From contig JAAEPZ010000538.1 of assembly GCA_024231955.1 (NCBI GenBank), positions 685,340-749,339 on the forward strand: a stretch of DNA of 64,000 nt, given 5' to 3'. Shown one piece after another: positions 45,005-53,069 of the stretch. Position numbers and translations under genes: made by a program. The DNA is from a bacterium. GTDB taxonomy: Bacteria; Krumholzibacteriota; Krumholzibacteriia; JACNKJ01. Position 1 is the first letter of the stretch. Every line of letters begins with the position of its first letter. The notes beneath the pieces were generated by a model that saw only the letters and a list, made by a program, of their open reading frames with translations, was not told where the DNA came from and did no database searches.

Positions 45005-47908
45005 TTGCCCGAAAACAGACGCAAGCGTGCGGGCTATTCGCCCAAGCACATCGAGGTGCGCGGTGCGCGCATCCACAACCTCAAGGGTGTCGACGTCCGC
45101 ATCCCCCGCAACTCGTTGACCGTATTCACCGGCGTCTCCGGTTCCGGCAAGAGCAGCCTGGCCTTCGACACCCTCTACGCCGAGGGGCAGCGGCGCTATA
45201 TCGAATCGCTCTCCAGCTACGCCCGGCAGTTCCTGGGGCAGATGGAGAAGCCCGAGGTGGATTCGATCACCGGGCTCTCCCCGGCGATCTCCATCGACCA
45301 GAAAACCGCGAGCGTCAATCCGCGCTCCACCGTCGGCACCGTCACCGAGATTCACGACTACCTGCGCGTCCTCTACGCTCGTCTCGGCACTCCCCACTGC
45401 CCCCATTGCGGCGAGCGGATCGGTTCGCAGACCGTGGACCAGATGGTCGACCGGGTGCACCAGCTGGAGGTCGGCACCCGCTTCTTCGTGCTGGCCCCGC
45501 TGGCGCGCGGGCAGAAGGGGACGTTCAAGGAGCTCTTCGCCGATCTTATCAAACAGGGCTTCAGCCGTGTGCGGGTGGATGGGGAGATCCACCGCCTGGA
45601 TGAAGCGCCCAAGCTCGCCAAGACGAAGCGGCACGACATCGAGGTCGTGGTCGATCGTCTCGCGCTCACCGACAGCGTGGCTTCGCGTCTGCACGACGCG
45701 CTGGAGACGGCGCTGGGCCTGGCCAAGGGCTCGGTGCGCATCCTGACCACCGCGGACGATGAGATACTCCTCGGCGCGGCGCACGCCTGTCAGGCCTGCG
45801 AACTCAGTTTCGAGCCGGTGGAGCCGCGCAGTTTTTCGTTCAACAGCCACTTCGGCGCCTGCGCCGAGTGCCAGGGGCTCGGCGTCGTCAACGAACCCGA
45901 CCCGGATCTGATCGTCAAGAATGAGCTCACGATCCGCAAGGGTGCGATCGGTGAGATCGCCAACTGGATCGAGGGGAAGGCGCACTGGAGCGATTCGATC
46001 CAGAACACCTTCAAGCACTACGGCATCGATATCGACAAGCCCTTCGGCAAGCTGACGGCCAAGCACAAGCGGATCATCTTCTACGGCGATCCCACGGTGA
46101 AGGATCACAAGCGGCGCGACCATTTTCTGGTGCCGCTCGACGCCAAAGCCAACTGGGGCGCCAAGGAGTGGCGGCTCGGCGGGTTGATCCCCAACCTGCT
46201 GCGGCGCTACAAGAACGCCAGCTCGGACGCCTCGCGGCGGCACTGGGGCAACATGATGGTGGAGCGATCCTGTCAGGCCTGCGGCGGTTACCGTCTCAAA
46301 CCCGAGAGCATGGCGGTGTCGTTCCGCGGCAAGGGCATCCACGAGATGAGCGAACTGCCCGTCGGCGAGCTGTTCGACCTCTTCGAGACGCTCGAACTGG
46401 TGGGGGACGAAGCCGAGGTCGCGGGGGAGCTGGTGCTCGAGATCCGCGAGCGGCTGGGCTTCCTGGTCCGCGTGGGGCTCGACTACCTCACCTTGTCGCG
46501 CCAGTCGCCCAGCCTGAGCGGCGGCGAGAGTCAGCGGATCCGTCTGGCCAGCCAGATCGGGCGGGGGTTGACGGGCGTCCTCTATATTCTCGACGAGCCG
46601 TCGATCGGTCTCCATCCCAAGGACAACCTCAACCTGCTCGACACGCTGATCCGTCTGCGCGATCTGGGCAACACCGTCGTGGTGGTGGAGCACGACGAGG
46701 AGACGATCCGCCTGGCCGATCACATCGTGGACTTCGGCCCCGGCGCCGGGGTGCATGGCGGCGAGGTGGTCGCGGCGGGCAGCCTGCAGCAGGTGAAGTC
46801 GAAGCGGCGGTCCGTCACCGGCGGCTACATGTCGGGCAAGCTGGCGATACAGCTGCCCGCCGAGCGGCGGAGCGGCAACGGCTCCCGGTTGGGTTTGCGC
46901 GGAGTGCGGCACAATAATCTCGACGGCTTCGACGTCGATATCCCGCTGGGTGTGTTCGTGGCCGTGACCGGCGTGTCGGGTTCGGGCAAGAGCAGCCTGG
47001 TGACCGAGACGCTCTACCCCCATCTCGCGCGGCAGTATCACGGCTCCCGCAAGCAGGGGGGCAAGCTGAAGAATGTGGTCGGGCTGGGTCAACTCGACAA
47101 GGTGATCGAGATCGACCAGAAGCCCATCGGCCGCACGCCGCGGAGCAACCCGGCCACCTACATCGGCGTGTTCGACGAGATCCGCAAGCTGTTCGCCGAG
47201 TTGCCCGAGGCGAAGGCGCGCGGCTTCAAGGCGGGGCGCTTCAGCTTCAACGTCAGGGGCGGCCGCTGCGAGGCCTGCGAGGGGCATGGTCAGAAGCGGA
47301 TCGAGATGCACTTCCTGCCCGATGTCTGGGTGACCTGCGCGGTATGCCAGGGGCGGCGGTTCGACAGGGAGACGCTGGAGGTGACCTACAAGGGGCGGCA
47401 CATCCACGACGTGCTGGAGATGGATGTCGAGCAGGCGCTGGAGCATTTCAGGGCCGTGCCGAAGATCCGCAAGCTGCTGCAGACGCTGAGCGACGTCGGG
47501 CTCGACTACATCAAGCTGGGGCAGAACGCCACCACGCTGTCGGGGGGCGAGGCGCAGCGGGTGAAGCTGGCCAAGGAGCTGGCGCGGCGCGCCACCGGCC
47601 GCACGCTCTATATTCTGGACGAGCCCACCACCGGCCTCCATTTCGCCGACGTGGCGAAGCTGCTCGAGGTGCTGCAGCGGCTGGTGAACACGGGCAATAC
47701 GATACTGGTGGTGGAGCATAATCTCGATGTGGTAAAGACCGCCGATCATGTCATCGATCTCGGCCCCGGCGGCGGCGACGCCGGCGGCAGGCTGGTGGTG
47801 CAGGGGACGCCCGAGGATGTCGCCCGCTGCCGGGCCAGCCACACGGGCAAGTTCCTCAAAGGTCTGCTGCAGCGGAAGGGTCAGGCGTCAGCGCTCTCCT
47901 CGAAGTAG
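45005..47908 (+). CDS. uvrA: Excinuclease ABC subunit A
   Basis: 967 residues from a TTG at 45005 preceded by GGGAGGAT, which gives the usual length. Open sequence farther upstream lacks conservation. Two ABC modules: Walker [10 protein letters not shown] in each, signatures LSGGESQRI and LSGGEAQRV, Walker [12 protein letters not shown] and [10 protein letters not shown]. Zinc modules include CQACELSF...CAEC and [12 protein letters not shown]...CAVC. The first CPHC-containing module is shortened. It recognises bulky DNA damage and loads UvrB. The final 28 nt overlap the 3' end of the converging STAND-protein fragment. Confidence 0.96.
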   Translation: MPENRRKRAGYSPKHIEVRGARIHNLKGVDVRIPRNSLTVFTGVSGSGKSSLAFDTLYAEGQRRYIESLSSYARQFLGQMEKPEVDSITGLSPAISIDQKTASVNPRSTVGTVTEIHDYLRVLYARLGTPHCPHCGERIGSQTVDQMVDRVHQLEVGTRFFVLAPLARGQKGTFKELFADLIKQGFSRVRVDGEIHRLDEAPKLAKTKRHDIEVVVDRLALTDSVASRLHDALETALGLAKGSVRILTTADDEILLGAAHACQACELSFEPVEPRSFSFNSHFGACAECQGLGVVNEPDPDLIVKNELTIRKGAIGEIANWIEGKAHWSDSIQNTFKHYGIDIDKPFGKLTAKHKRIIFYGDPTVKDHKRRDHFLVPLDAKANWGAKEWRLGGLIPNLLRRYKNASSDASRRHWGNMMVERSCQACGGYRLKPESMAVSFRGKGIHEMSELPVGELFDLFETLELVGDEAEVAGELVLEIRERLGFLVRVGLDYLTLSRQSPSLSGGESQRIRLASQIGRGLTGVLYILDEPSIGLHPKDNLNLLDTLIRLRDLGNTVVVVEHDEETIRLADHIVDFGPGAGVHGGEVVAAGSLQQVKSKRRSVTGGYMSGKLAIQLPAERRSGNGSRLGLRGVRHNNLDGFDVDIPLGVFVAVTGVSGSGKSSLVTETLYPHLARQYHGSRKQGGKLKNVVGLGQLDKVIEIDQKPIGRTPRSNPATYIGVFDEIRKLFAELPEAKARGFKAGRFSFNVRGGRCEACEGHGQKRIEMHFLPDVWVTCAVCQGRRFDRETLEVTYKGRHIHDVLEMDVEQALEHFRAVPKIRKLLQTLSDVGLDYIKLGQNATTLSGGEAQRVKLAKELARRATGRTLYILDEPTTGLHFADVAKLLEVLQRLVNTGNTILVVEHNLDVVKTADHVIDLGPGGGDAGGRLVVQGTPEDVARCRASHTGKFLKGLLQRKGQASALSSK

Positions 47909-48891
47909 GGGAGCAGGGGCTCCAGGAGCGCGGTATCGGGATCGGCGCCGGCCGAAAGACTCGCCCCCATAGCTCCACAGGACATCGCGAGGTCGGGGTT
48001 GAATGCCTTGGGGTTCCGCGCTGCGAGCTCCCGCTTGATCTCGACGGCCTCACTCGTCGCCTCCAGGGCCTCCTCTCGATAGCCTGCGCGGGAAAGATTG
48101 ATGCCGAAGTTGTTCAATCTCCCTGCCAGACGGTTGCCGGTGTCGGTCGAATCATCAGACGCGTCCCCATCATACGCTGCACGGGCAATAGCCACCAGCA
48201 CTCCCGCCAGATCCTTGGAGAGATCGAAGAGCTGAGGTTGAATGATGCTTTCGTTCAGACGGCCGAGGAAGCGTTCATCTTGATCAATCCCACTCTGCCC
48301 GATACGATTGAACAGCCATGCGGAGGGTTTGTCGCTGAGGGCCAGGGCGGAGCGTTTCAGCACGGTACAGGCGCTGTCCAGATCCGGTGCCCGCCAGCCG
48401 TCAGCGGCGAAAACGGCCAGCAACGTCGGATCGGTTTCCAGGGTGGAGAATACCAGCCCCTCGCCCAGAGGGTCGGGGCGCAGGGCATCCATGTGAGAGG
48501 TAGTCTTGGGGGCCTCTGGTAGGGTGTAGGTCTTGGCCAGCAGCTCCGTGAGACGTCTCCTCCCCAGGGCGGTCGCCGCCAGCTCCTCACCGCCGGACCC
48601 GACCATAATCGCAGAGATATCCGGGAGATCATCGGACGCCGCTTGGGGGCGCGCCGCCATCACCAATGTCGCGAGAGTCAGCGTCTCAGCCAGGGCTTTC
48701 CCGTCAACCTGCCCCCGCAGGGATACCTCCTTCGCGAGCAGTCGATCGAGGTAGGCGTACTCCCGCTCCAGGACATATGCGAGCAAGTCCATGCGTGTGG
48801 AGAGAAAGCGACCGTCCAGCGAAGCCAGAGCCGCCATGTGCAGATAGATATTGATCCCGAAACAGGGATCGGAAAACGTGGGGTCCGGCAT
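47881..48891 (-). CDS. C-terminal half of a STAND protein: helical domain plus truncated TPRs
   Basis: 336 residues. The ATG at 48891 lies 5 nt beyond the stop of the NTPase gene. The first residues (DPTFSDPCFGINIYLHMAALASL) match the helical segment that normally follows a STAND NTPase in one chain. A one-base slip in the C7 tract at 48900-48906 joins the two frames (through PPLTAMPDP). About 250 helical residues lead into TPR units of the type NRLAGRLNNFGINLSRAGYREEALEATSEAVEIKRELAARNP. Only about one and a half repeats remain before an abrupt non-repeat end that overlaps uvrA. Related proteins usually have many more repeats, so this end looks eroded. Confidence 0.65.
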   Translation of the reverse strand: MPDPTFSDPCFGINIYLHMAALASLDGRFLSTRMDLLAYVLEREYAYLDRLLAKEVSLRGQVDGKALAETLTLATLVMAARPQAASDDLPDISAIMVGSGGEELAATALGRRRLTELLAKTYTLPEAPKTTSHMDALRPDPLGEGLVFSTLETDPTLLAVFAADGWRAPDLDSACTVLKRSALALSDKPSAWLFNRIGQSGIDQDERFLGRLNESIIQPQLFDLSKDLAGVLVAIARAAYDGDASDDSTDTGNRLAGRLNNFGINLSRAGYREEALEATSEAVEIKRELAARNPKAFNPDLAMSCGAMGASLSAGADPDTALLEPLLPYFEESADA

Positions 48892-48896
48892 TGCGG

Positions 48897-50075
48897 TTAG
48901 GGGGGGATATCCTCCTCGGACTGGTCAAGCGCAATGGCATAGGCCGCCTGCGCCGCTTCTACTGCCGCGGGCCGATCCGAGAGGGCAACACGGAGATCCT
49001 CCTCTTGCCACCTCATCCTGTCGGAGACCTTCAGGTAATCCTTGACGACACCGGTGACCCGTTCCGATACATCCAGCCGGTTTCTCATCAGCAGGACCAG
49101 GCGAAGATTCGGGTTAGGCGTGCTGAGGCCATGATTGATCGCTTCCGCGATAAGCTCCAGGCGATCCTCGGCGTAGTCGATGACGAGCAGCGTTCTCACG
49201 CCATTGCCCCGAGCACTCGTCAGAGCTCTCCTCAGGTCAGGCACGGAGATCGACCTGTCGAGGAATCCGGCGCTCAGCCCATCCCGCTGCGCCAGTTCAA
49301 CAGCCGTCATCATCAACCTGGTTTTCCCGAGACCGCCGGGGCCTGCAATCGAATAGGTGTTGAAGTCCGCATCGTCCAGCCACCAGTCGCGCAGCGTCGC
49401 CAGTTCGGCACTCCGGCCGAAGAGGGGGACCAGGGCATACTCGGCCCTGAGCAGGGAGCTGCGGGACAGCTCCTTCGGACTGGATGCGACCTTGTAGATA
49501 TCGGCCTGGGTTTCGGAGAACAGATCGACAGCCAGATAGCCCTTCAGAACATCGCGGAGCTGCCTCTGCCCCGCCGCCAATTCGAGACCCTGCGACTGCA
49601 GTTCATCGAAGCGGGTCCGGACGAACTGCCGGTTGAGTTTGGACAACTCCCCCTTTACGGCGGGCTGCTTGGCATAGGCGGCGAAAAAGGTCTTGAGCAG
49701 GCTGCGGGTTTGCCCCAACTGGCGCTCCTCCAACCCGAACACCGTGTTGGGCCGCTGCTCGATCAGGCGATCCGTGAGCAGCGCCGGATCCTCGGCAGCG
49801 TCCGCCAGGTCGACCGCTAGTTTGGGGCTCGCGATGTAACTCCCGGCAAGCATGGCCGCCGCACCGAATGCCGCCCCTTTGGTGTCCACATCGGGTACGG
49901 TGTCCGCCATGTTCGCAATGAGAGCTGCGCACTCGCTCTCGAAGGATCCCTCGGGCCAGAGCTTGTAGATCACGCTGATGGATGTGCCCAGCAGTTTCCC
50001 CTGCCACCCGCCGAACTTGGACAGAAGGGCAACTACCGCAGTAATGAAGGCTGCTGCGACCTTTTTATTGGCCAT
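48897..50075 (-). CDS. STAND-type P-loop NTPase, N-terminal half (frameshifted)
   Basis: 392 residues from the ATG at 50075 (AGGAG 7 nt upstream). An N-terminal helical domain (about 1-110), hydrophobic at its start (VAAAFITAVVALLSKFGGW), may be the effector or membrane part. The NTPase follows: LFGRSAELATLRDWW, Walker A GPGGLGKT (245-252), Walker B RTLLVIDYAED (about 294-302) and a sensor arginine stretch LVLLMRNR. It stops right after a C7 homopolymer (EEDIPP-stop). STAND NTPases with TPR sensors are used in immunity-type and signalling switches. That role is inferred from the family, not the neighbours. It is the only clearly accessory-looking gene among housekeeping ones here. Confidence 0.72.
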   Translation of the reverse strand: MANKKVAAAFITAVVALLSKFGGWQGKLLGTSISVIYKLWPEGSFESECAALIANMADTVPDVDTKGAAFGAAAMLAGSYIASPKLAVDLADAAEDPALLTDRLIEQRPNTVFGLEERQLGQTRSLLKTFFAAYAKQPAVKGELSKLNRQFVRTRFDELQSQGLELAAGQRQLRDVLKGYLAVDLFSETQADIYKVASSPKELSRSSLLRAEYALVPLFGRSAELATLRDWWLDDADFNTYSIAGPGGLGKTRLMMTAVELAQRDGLSAGFLDRSISVPDLRRALTSARGNGVRTLLVIDYAEDRLELIAEAINHGLSTPNPNLRLVLLMRNRLDVSERVTGVVKDYLKVSDRMRWQEEDLRVALSDRPAAVEAAQAAYAIALDQSEEDIPP

Positions 50076-50156
50076 CCCCACGCTCCTGCATTGGTGTCGC
50101 CGGCAATTGTTGCTGAATCCGGGTCCGGAATCAAGAGCCGCGGAGAATAAAAGTAA

Positions 50157-50206
50157 AAACGCCCGCTGTATCGGCGGGGGACACGACCTGGATAGTGTCC
50201 CCGCCA
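50157..50206 (-). terminator. Intrinsic terminator of the methionine/asd operon
   Basis: The arms GGCGGGG-ACAC and GTGT-CCCCGCC form a long hairpin (one bulged base), followed in minus-strand direction by GCGGGCG and TTTTTACTTTTA. Located 19 nt after the asd stop. Confidence 0.65.
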
Positions 50207-50224
50207 ATGTCGCTGCCGGAGATC

Positions 50225-51301
50225 TCAACAGCCGAAAGCCTGCGCCGCGATCCCCAACTCGTCGCCCCACTCGCGCGCGGTCAGCAGCTCGGCGTTGAGC
50301 AACGCCGCACCGGCCGCGCCGCGAATCGTGTTGTGCACGACCAGCGTGAACCGGAAGCCGAACACCCCGTCCTCGGTGATCGGTCCCAACGTCACCGTCA
50401 TCCCGCCGCCCCGGGTGATGTCATGCAGCGGCTGCGGCCGCGTGGGATCATCACTGAGATGCAACGGCCGCGCGGGCGCGGAGGGGAGGGTCGGCGGAGC
50501 ATCGCCGACGAACTCCCGCAGAACGGTCTCGACCTCCTCAATGCGGGCAGCGCTTTTCAGCTTTACATGTACCGTCAGCGTATGGCCGTCCCGCACCGGC
50601 ACCCTGTGCACGGCCGCGTCGATGGGGAAATCGGCGTTCAGTATCTTGAGCGGCTCCCGCTCTATCTTCTCCTCCTCGCCGGGGATGAAGGGGATCACGT
50701 TGCCGAGCACATCGAGCGACGACACCCCCGGATAACCCGCACCAGACAGCGCCTGCAGCGTGTTGACCAGCACCCCCTCGATGCCGAACCGCCGTTCGAG
50801 CGGCGCCAGCGCCAGCGCCAGACCGGCAACGCAGCAGTTCGGATTGGTGACGATGCCGCCGCCGACCGCCGCCCACTCCTGCCGCTCCAGCAGCTTGAGC
50901 GCGTCGGGATTGATCTCCGGAATCAGCAGCGGCACGGTGGCATCCCCACGAAACGCCCCCGCGTTGGACACCACGAGATGCCCTCGACCCGCGTACCGCG
51001 GTTCGAGACGGAGCGCCGCCGTGGCGTCGAGCGCCGAGAAGACTAGGCGCGCCTCCAGACGCGCACCCGGCCCGAGCACCGTGAGCTGCGCCACCTCGGC
51101 GGGCACCTGTTCCGCCGCCTGCCAGTTGACGATCTCGCCGTAGACCTTGCCCGCGGAGCGCTCGGAGGCGACGAGTTCACCAACCCTGAACCAGGGATGA
51201 TCGATCAGCAGCTCGATGATCCGCTGCCCGACGATACCGGTAGCCCCGAGCACCGCCACAGGGCGACGGGGTTGTCCGCAGAAATTCACTTCGCCACGCA
51301 T
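50225..51301 (-). CDS. asd: Aspartate-semialdehyde dehydrogenase (archaeal/fungal type)
   Basis: 358 residues. NAD(P) motif VAVLGATGIVGQR, SNAGAFRGD, and nucleophile Cys156 in VTNPNCC of the subclass that reads NPNC. Then SGAGYPGVSSLDVLGNVIPFIPGEEEKI and VHRVPVRDGH, all typical. It reduces aspartyl phosphate to the semialdehyde that feeds homoserine, methionine, threonine and lysine. The start overlaps the end of the upstream sulfhydrylase gene by 16 nt. It is therefore second in a methionine-attenuated operon, which makes metabolic sense. Confidence 0.93.
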   Translation of the reverse strand: MRGEVNFCGQPRRPVAVLGATGIVGQRIIELLIDHPWFRVGELVASERSAGKVYGEIVNWQAAEQVPAEVAQLTVLGPGARLEARLVFSALDATAALRLEPRYAGRGHLVVSNAGAFRGDATVPLLIPEINPDALKLLERQEWAAVGGGIVTNPNCCVAGLALALAPLERRFGIEGVLVNTLQALSGAGYPGVSSLDVLGNVIPFIPGEEEKIEREPLKILNADFPIDAAVHRVPVRDGHTLTVHVKLKSAARIEEVETVLREFVGDAPPTLPSAPARPLHLSDDPTRPQPLHDITRGGGMTVTLGPITEDGVFGFRFTLVVHNTIRGAAGAALLNAELLTAREWGDELGIAAQAFGC

Positions 51302-52521
51302 CGCGCACCTCCCGCCTCCGTGATCGCCCCCGAGACGGCGATGTCACTCGGCCTCTTTGCAACCGCGACGGCAATCGCCTGCTCCAGGTCGGCGATGATG
51401 TCCTGCGGATCCTCGATCCCCACCGACAGGCGCAGCAGACCGTCGCCGATCCCCAGGCTCCGCCGCGTCTCCGGCGGTATGGAGTCGTGGGTCATCGTGG
51501 CGGGATGGGTGATCAACGTTTCCACCGCCCCCAGGTTCTCGGCCGGGTAGCAGAGCTTGACCGAACGGAGCAACGTCTGCGCCCGCGCGGGATCACCCTT
51601 GAGCACGAAGTTGAGCATGCCGCCCCCGGCGCTCTGCTGCCTTGCGGCAAGCTCACGCTCGACGAACGATTCCAATCCTGGATAGCGCACTGCGGCCACG
51701 TCGGGATGCCCCTCCAGCCACCGGGCCACCCGCAGCGCGTTCCGGCTGTGTTGCGCCATGCGGAGCGACAGCGTCTTCACCCCCTGCAGCGTGAGCCAGG
51801 CCTGGAACGGCGTCTGGATAGTGCCGGTGGACTTGCGCCACAGCCGCAGCTGCTCCAGCAGCGACTCGTCCCGCGAGCAGATCGCGCCGCCGACGGTGGC
51901 GTTGTGGCCGTCGAGATACTTGGTCGTCGAGTGGACGACCAGATCCGCGCCGTGCTCCAGCGGCCTTTGCAGCGCCGGGGTGAGGAAGGTGTTGTCGACC
52001 ACCACCAGCGCGCCGGCCTCCCGGCCGATCTCGACGCAGGCGGCCAGGTCGCTGACCTTGAGCGTGGGGTTGGCGAGCGGCTCCAGGATCAGCAGCCGCG
52101 CGGGTTCACGCAGCGCCCTCCGCAGCTGCCCGGGGTCGGAGGTGTCGACGAAATCGCTGCGGACATCGAAATTCTCCAGGACCTGCCGCAGCAGCCGGAA
52201 GGTGCCGCCGTAGACGACGTCGGACGCCACCACCCGGTCGCCCGCCTTGAGCAGCGCGAGACAGAGGGTGGTGATGGCCGACATGCCGGTGGAGAAACAG
52301 ACGGCGGGCGGCGCGCTCTCGAGCGTGCCGAGTTTCTCCTCGAGCGCGGCGACGGTGGGGTTGCCGACGCGACTATAGGAGAACTCCTGCTCGTCCCCCT
52401 CGAAGTTGCGGACGAAAGTGGTGGCCTGGTAGATCGGGGTCAATACCGCGCCGGTGCGGGGGTCCGGACGGACGCCCGCGCGCACGGCGAGTGTCTGAAA
52501 ATGCTGGTTGGACTGGCTCAT
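51286..52521 (-). CDS. PLP-dependent trans-sulfuration enzyme (cystathionine gamma-synthase/O-succinylhomoserine sulfhydrylase type)
   Basis: 411 residues. Cys/Met-metabolism PLP fold with SYSRVGNPTVAALEEKL, FSTGMSAITT, VVVDNTFLTP and the PLP lysine Lys201 in HSTTKYLDGHN. C-terminal SLGxxETLITHPATMTH is conserved. It makes cystathionine or homocysteine from an activated homoserine. Sequence by eye does not decide between MetB, MetZ and MetY, though the AENLGAVETLITHPATMTH end fits MetB/MetZ. GAGGAG SD before the ATG. Control by a methionine leader peptide directly upstream supports a biosynthetic (not degradative) role. Confidence 0.9.
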   Translation of the reverse strand: MSQSNQHFQTLAVRAGVRPDPRTGAVLTPIYQATTFVRNFEGDEQEFSYSRVGNPTVAALEEKLGTLESAPPAVCFSTGMSAITTLCLALLKAGDRVVASDVVYGGTFRLLRQVLENFDVRSDFVDTSDPGQLRRALREPARLLILEPLANPTLKVSDLAACVEIGREAGALVVVDNTFLTPALQRPLEHGADLVVHSTTKYLDGHNATVGGAICSRDESLLEQLRLWRKSTGTIQTPFQAWLTLQGVKTLSLRMAQHSRNALRVARWLEGHPDVAAVRYPGLESFVERELAARQQSAGGGMLNFVLKGDPARAQTLLRSVKLCYPAENLGAVETLITHPATMTHDSIPPETRRSLGIGDGLLRLSVGIEDPQDIIADLEQAIAVAVAKRPSDIAVSGAITEAGGARCVAK

Positions 52522-52553
52522 GCCATCTCCTCAGTGGTCTGGGTATGTAAACG

Positions 52554-52654
52554 AAAAAAACCGCCGGGGGAGGCCGGTCGGTTGCGCGTTTCCTATTCCA
52601 GATTCACCGAGAAGCTACCTGATGGTCCTCCTCGGGAACGCGCAACGAACCGGC
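52554..52654 (-). promoter_or_regulatory. Methionine attenuator (antiterminator/terminator switch)
   Basis: Arm A (52654-52637, GCCGGTTCGTTGCGCGTT) can pair with arm B (52590-52573, AACGCGCAACCGACCGGC) over 18 positions with two mismatches. The 3' part of B is also the 5' side of a terminator: CCG-A-CCGG/CCGG-CGG at 52581-52561, followed by seven T (52560-52554). The two structures exclude each other. Arm A starts only six bases after the last Met codon of the leader peptide, so a ribosome stalled on the Met codons would favour antitermination. Confidence 0.8.
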
Positions 52655-52725
52655 CAGGGCATCGCCATGGCCTCGGTCATTGCCATCATCGCTTGTGCGT
52701 TTGTTCCCGAAACGAAGTGTTTCAC
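52615..52725 (-). CDS. Methionine-rich leader peptide of the methionine operon
   Basis: 36 residues from a GTG at 52725 with GGAG 5 nt upstream, ending in TAG at 52617-52615. The centre reads AMMAMTEAMAM: five methionines at positions 13, 14, 16, 20 and 22 besides the initiator. The rest is unremarkable (MKHFVSGTNAQ... and ...PWPVRCAFPRRTIR). It starts about 20 nt after the predicted transcription start and overlaps the 5' arm of the antiterminator. By analogy with his, thr, leu and trp leaders it measures charged tRNA-Met. No role of the peptide itself is expected. Confidence 0.82.
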   Translation of the reverse strand: MKHFVSGTNAQAMMAMTEAMAMPWPVRCAFPRRTIR

Positions 52726-52753
52726 GCGGACTCCAGGGTTGGTGTTGCCCACA

Positions 52754-52782
52754 ATGTTAAGTCCCATGTGGGGCGCTGTCAA
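52754..52782 (-). promoter_or_regulatory. Promoter of the methionine operon
   Basis: Minus strand: perfect TTGACA (52782-52777), 17-nt spacer, TAACAT (52759-52754). Predicted start near 52747, just ahead of the leader peptide. Confidence 0.75.
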
Positions 52783-53069
52783 GTTGTCGGCAGTAAATTG
52801 TGCGACTTGAACGAAACCCGCAAAATAGCCTCCGACCCGATTCAAACGGTCGCCGCCGCCGAGCTGGAGCGGCGGTATATCCGGTTTTCCCGTAAAAGAG
52901 GGGAGGCCGTTGTCGTTGTGGATTCGGCAGTTGGAATTCTGCTTGGCGTGTGGGAACGTTTCCCCATGGACATTCGCGGGCTCCGGCTCTAGCTTGTTAC
53001 GGTCATCCATATTTCATTTACGATTCGGCCACCTCCTGAAAGGGGCGGATCAAGCGGACGGGGCGCGTC
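52783..53069. other. Divergent intergenic region between the methionine operon and glnS
   Basis: No gene supported. A frame open on the minus strand here merely extends the leader peptide upstream of its promoter. No convincing glnS promoter could be picked by eye. Confidence 0.45.

Noticed and set aside
44783..47842. Minus-strand open frame of about 1000 codons opposite uvrA
   Set aside because: It mirrors uvrA codon by codon in GC-rich DNA, is low-complexity (Ala/Gly/Leu/Arg/His) and has no motif or SD. uvrA is certain.
52554..52782. SAM riboswitch or T-box in the methionine leader
   Set aside because: No S-box, SAM-II or T-box core sequence seen. The Met-rich peptide with its own SD and the paired arms fit ribosome-mediated attenuation.
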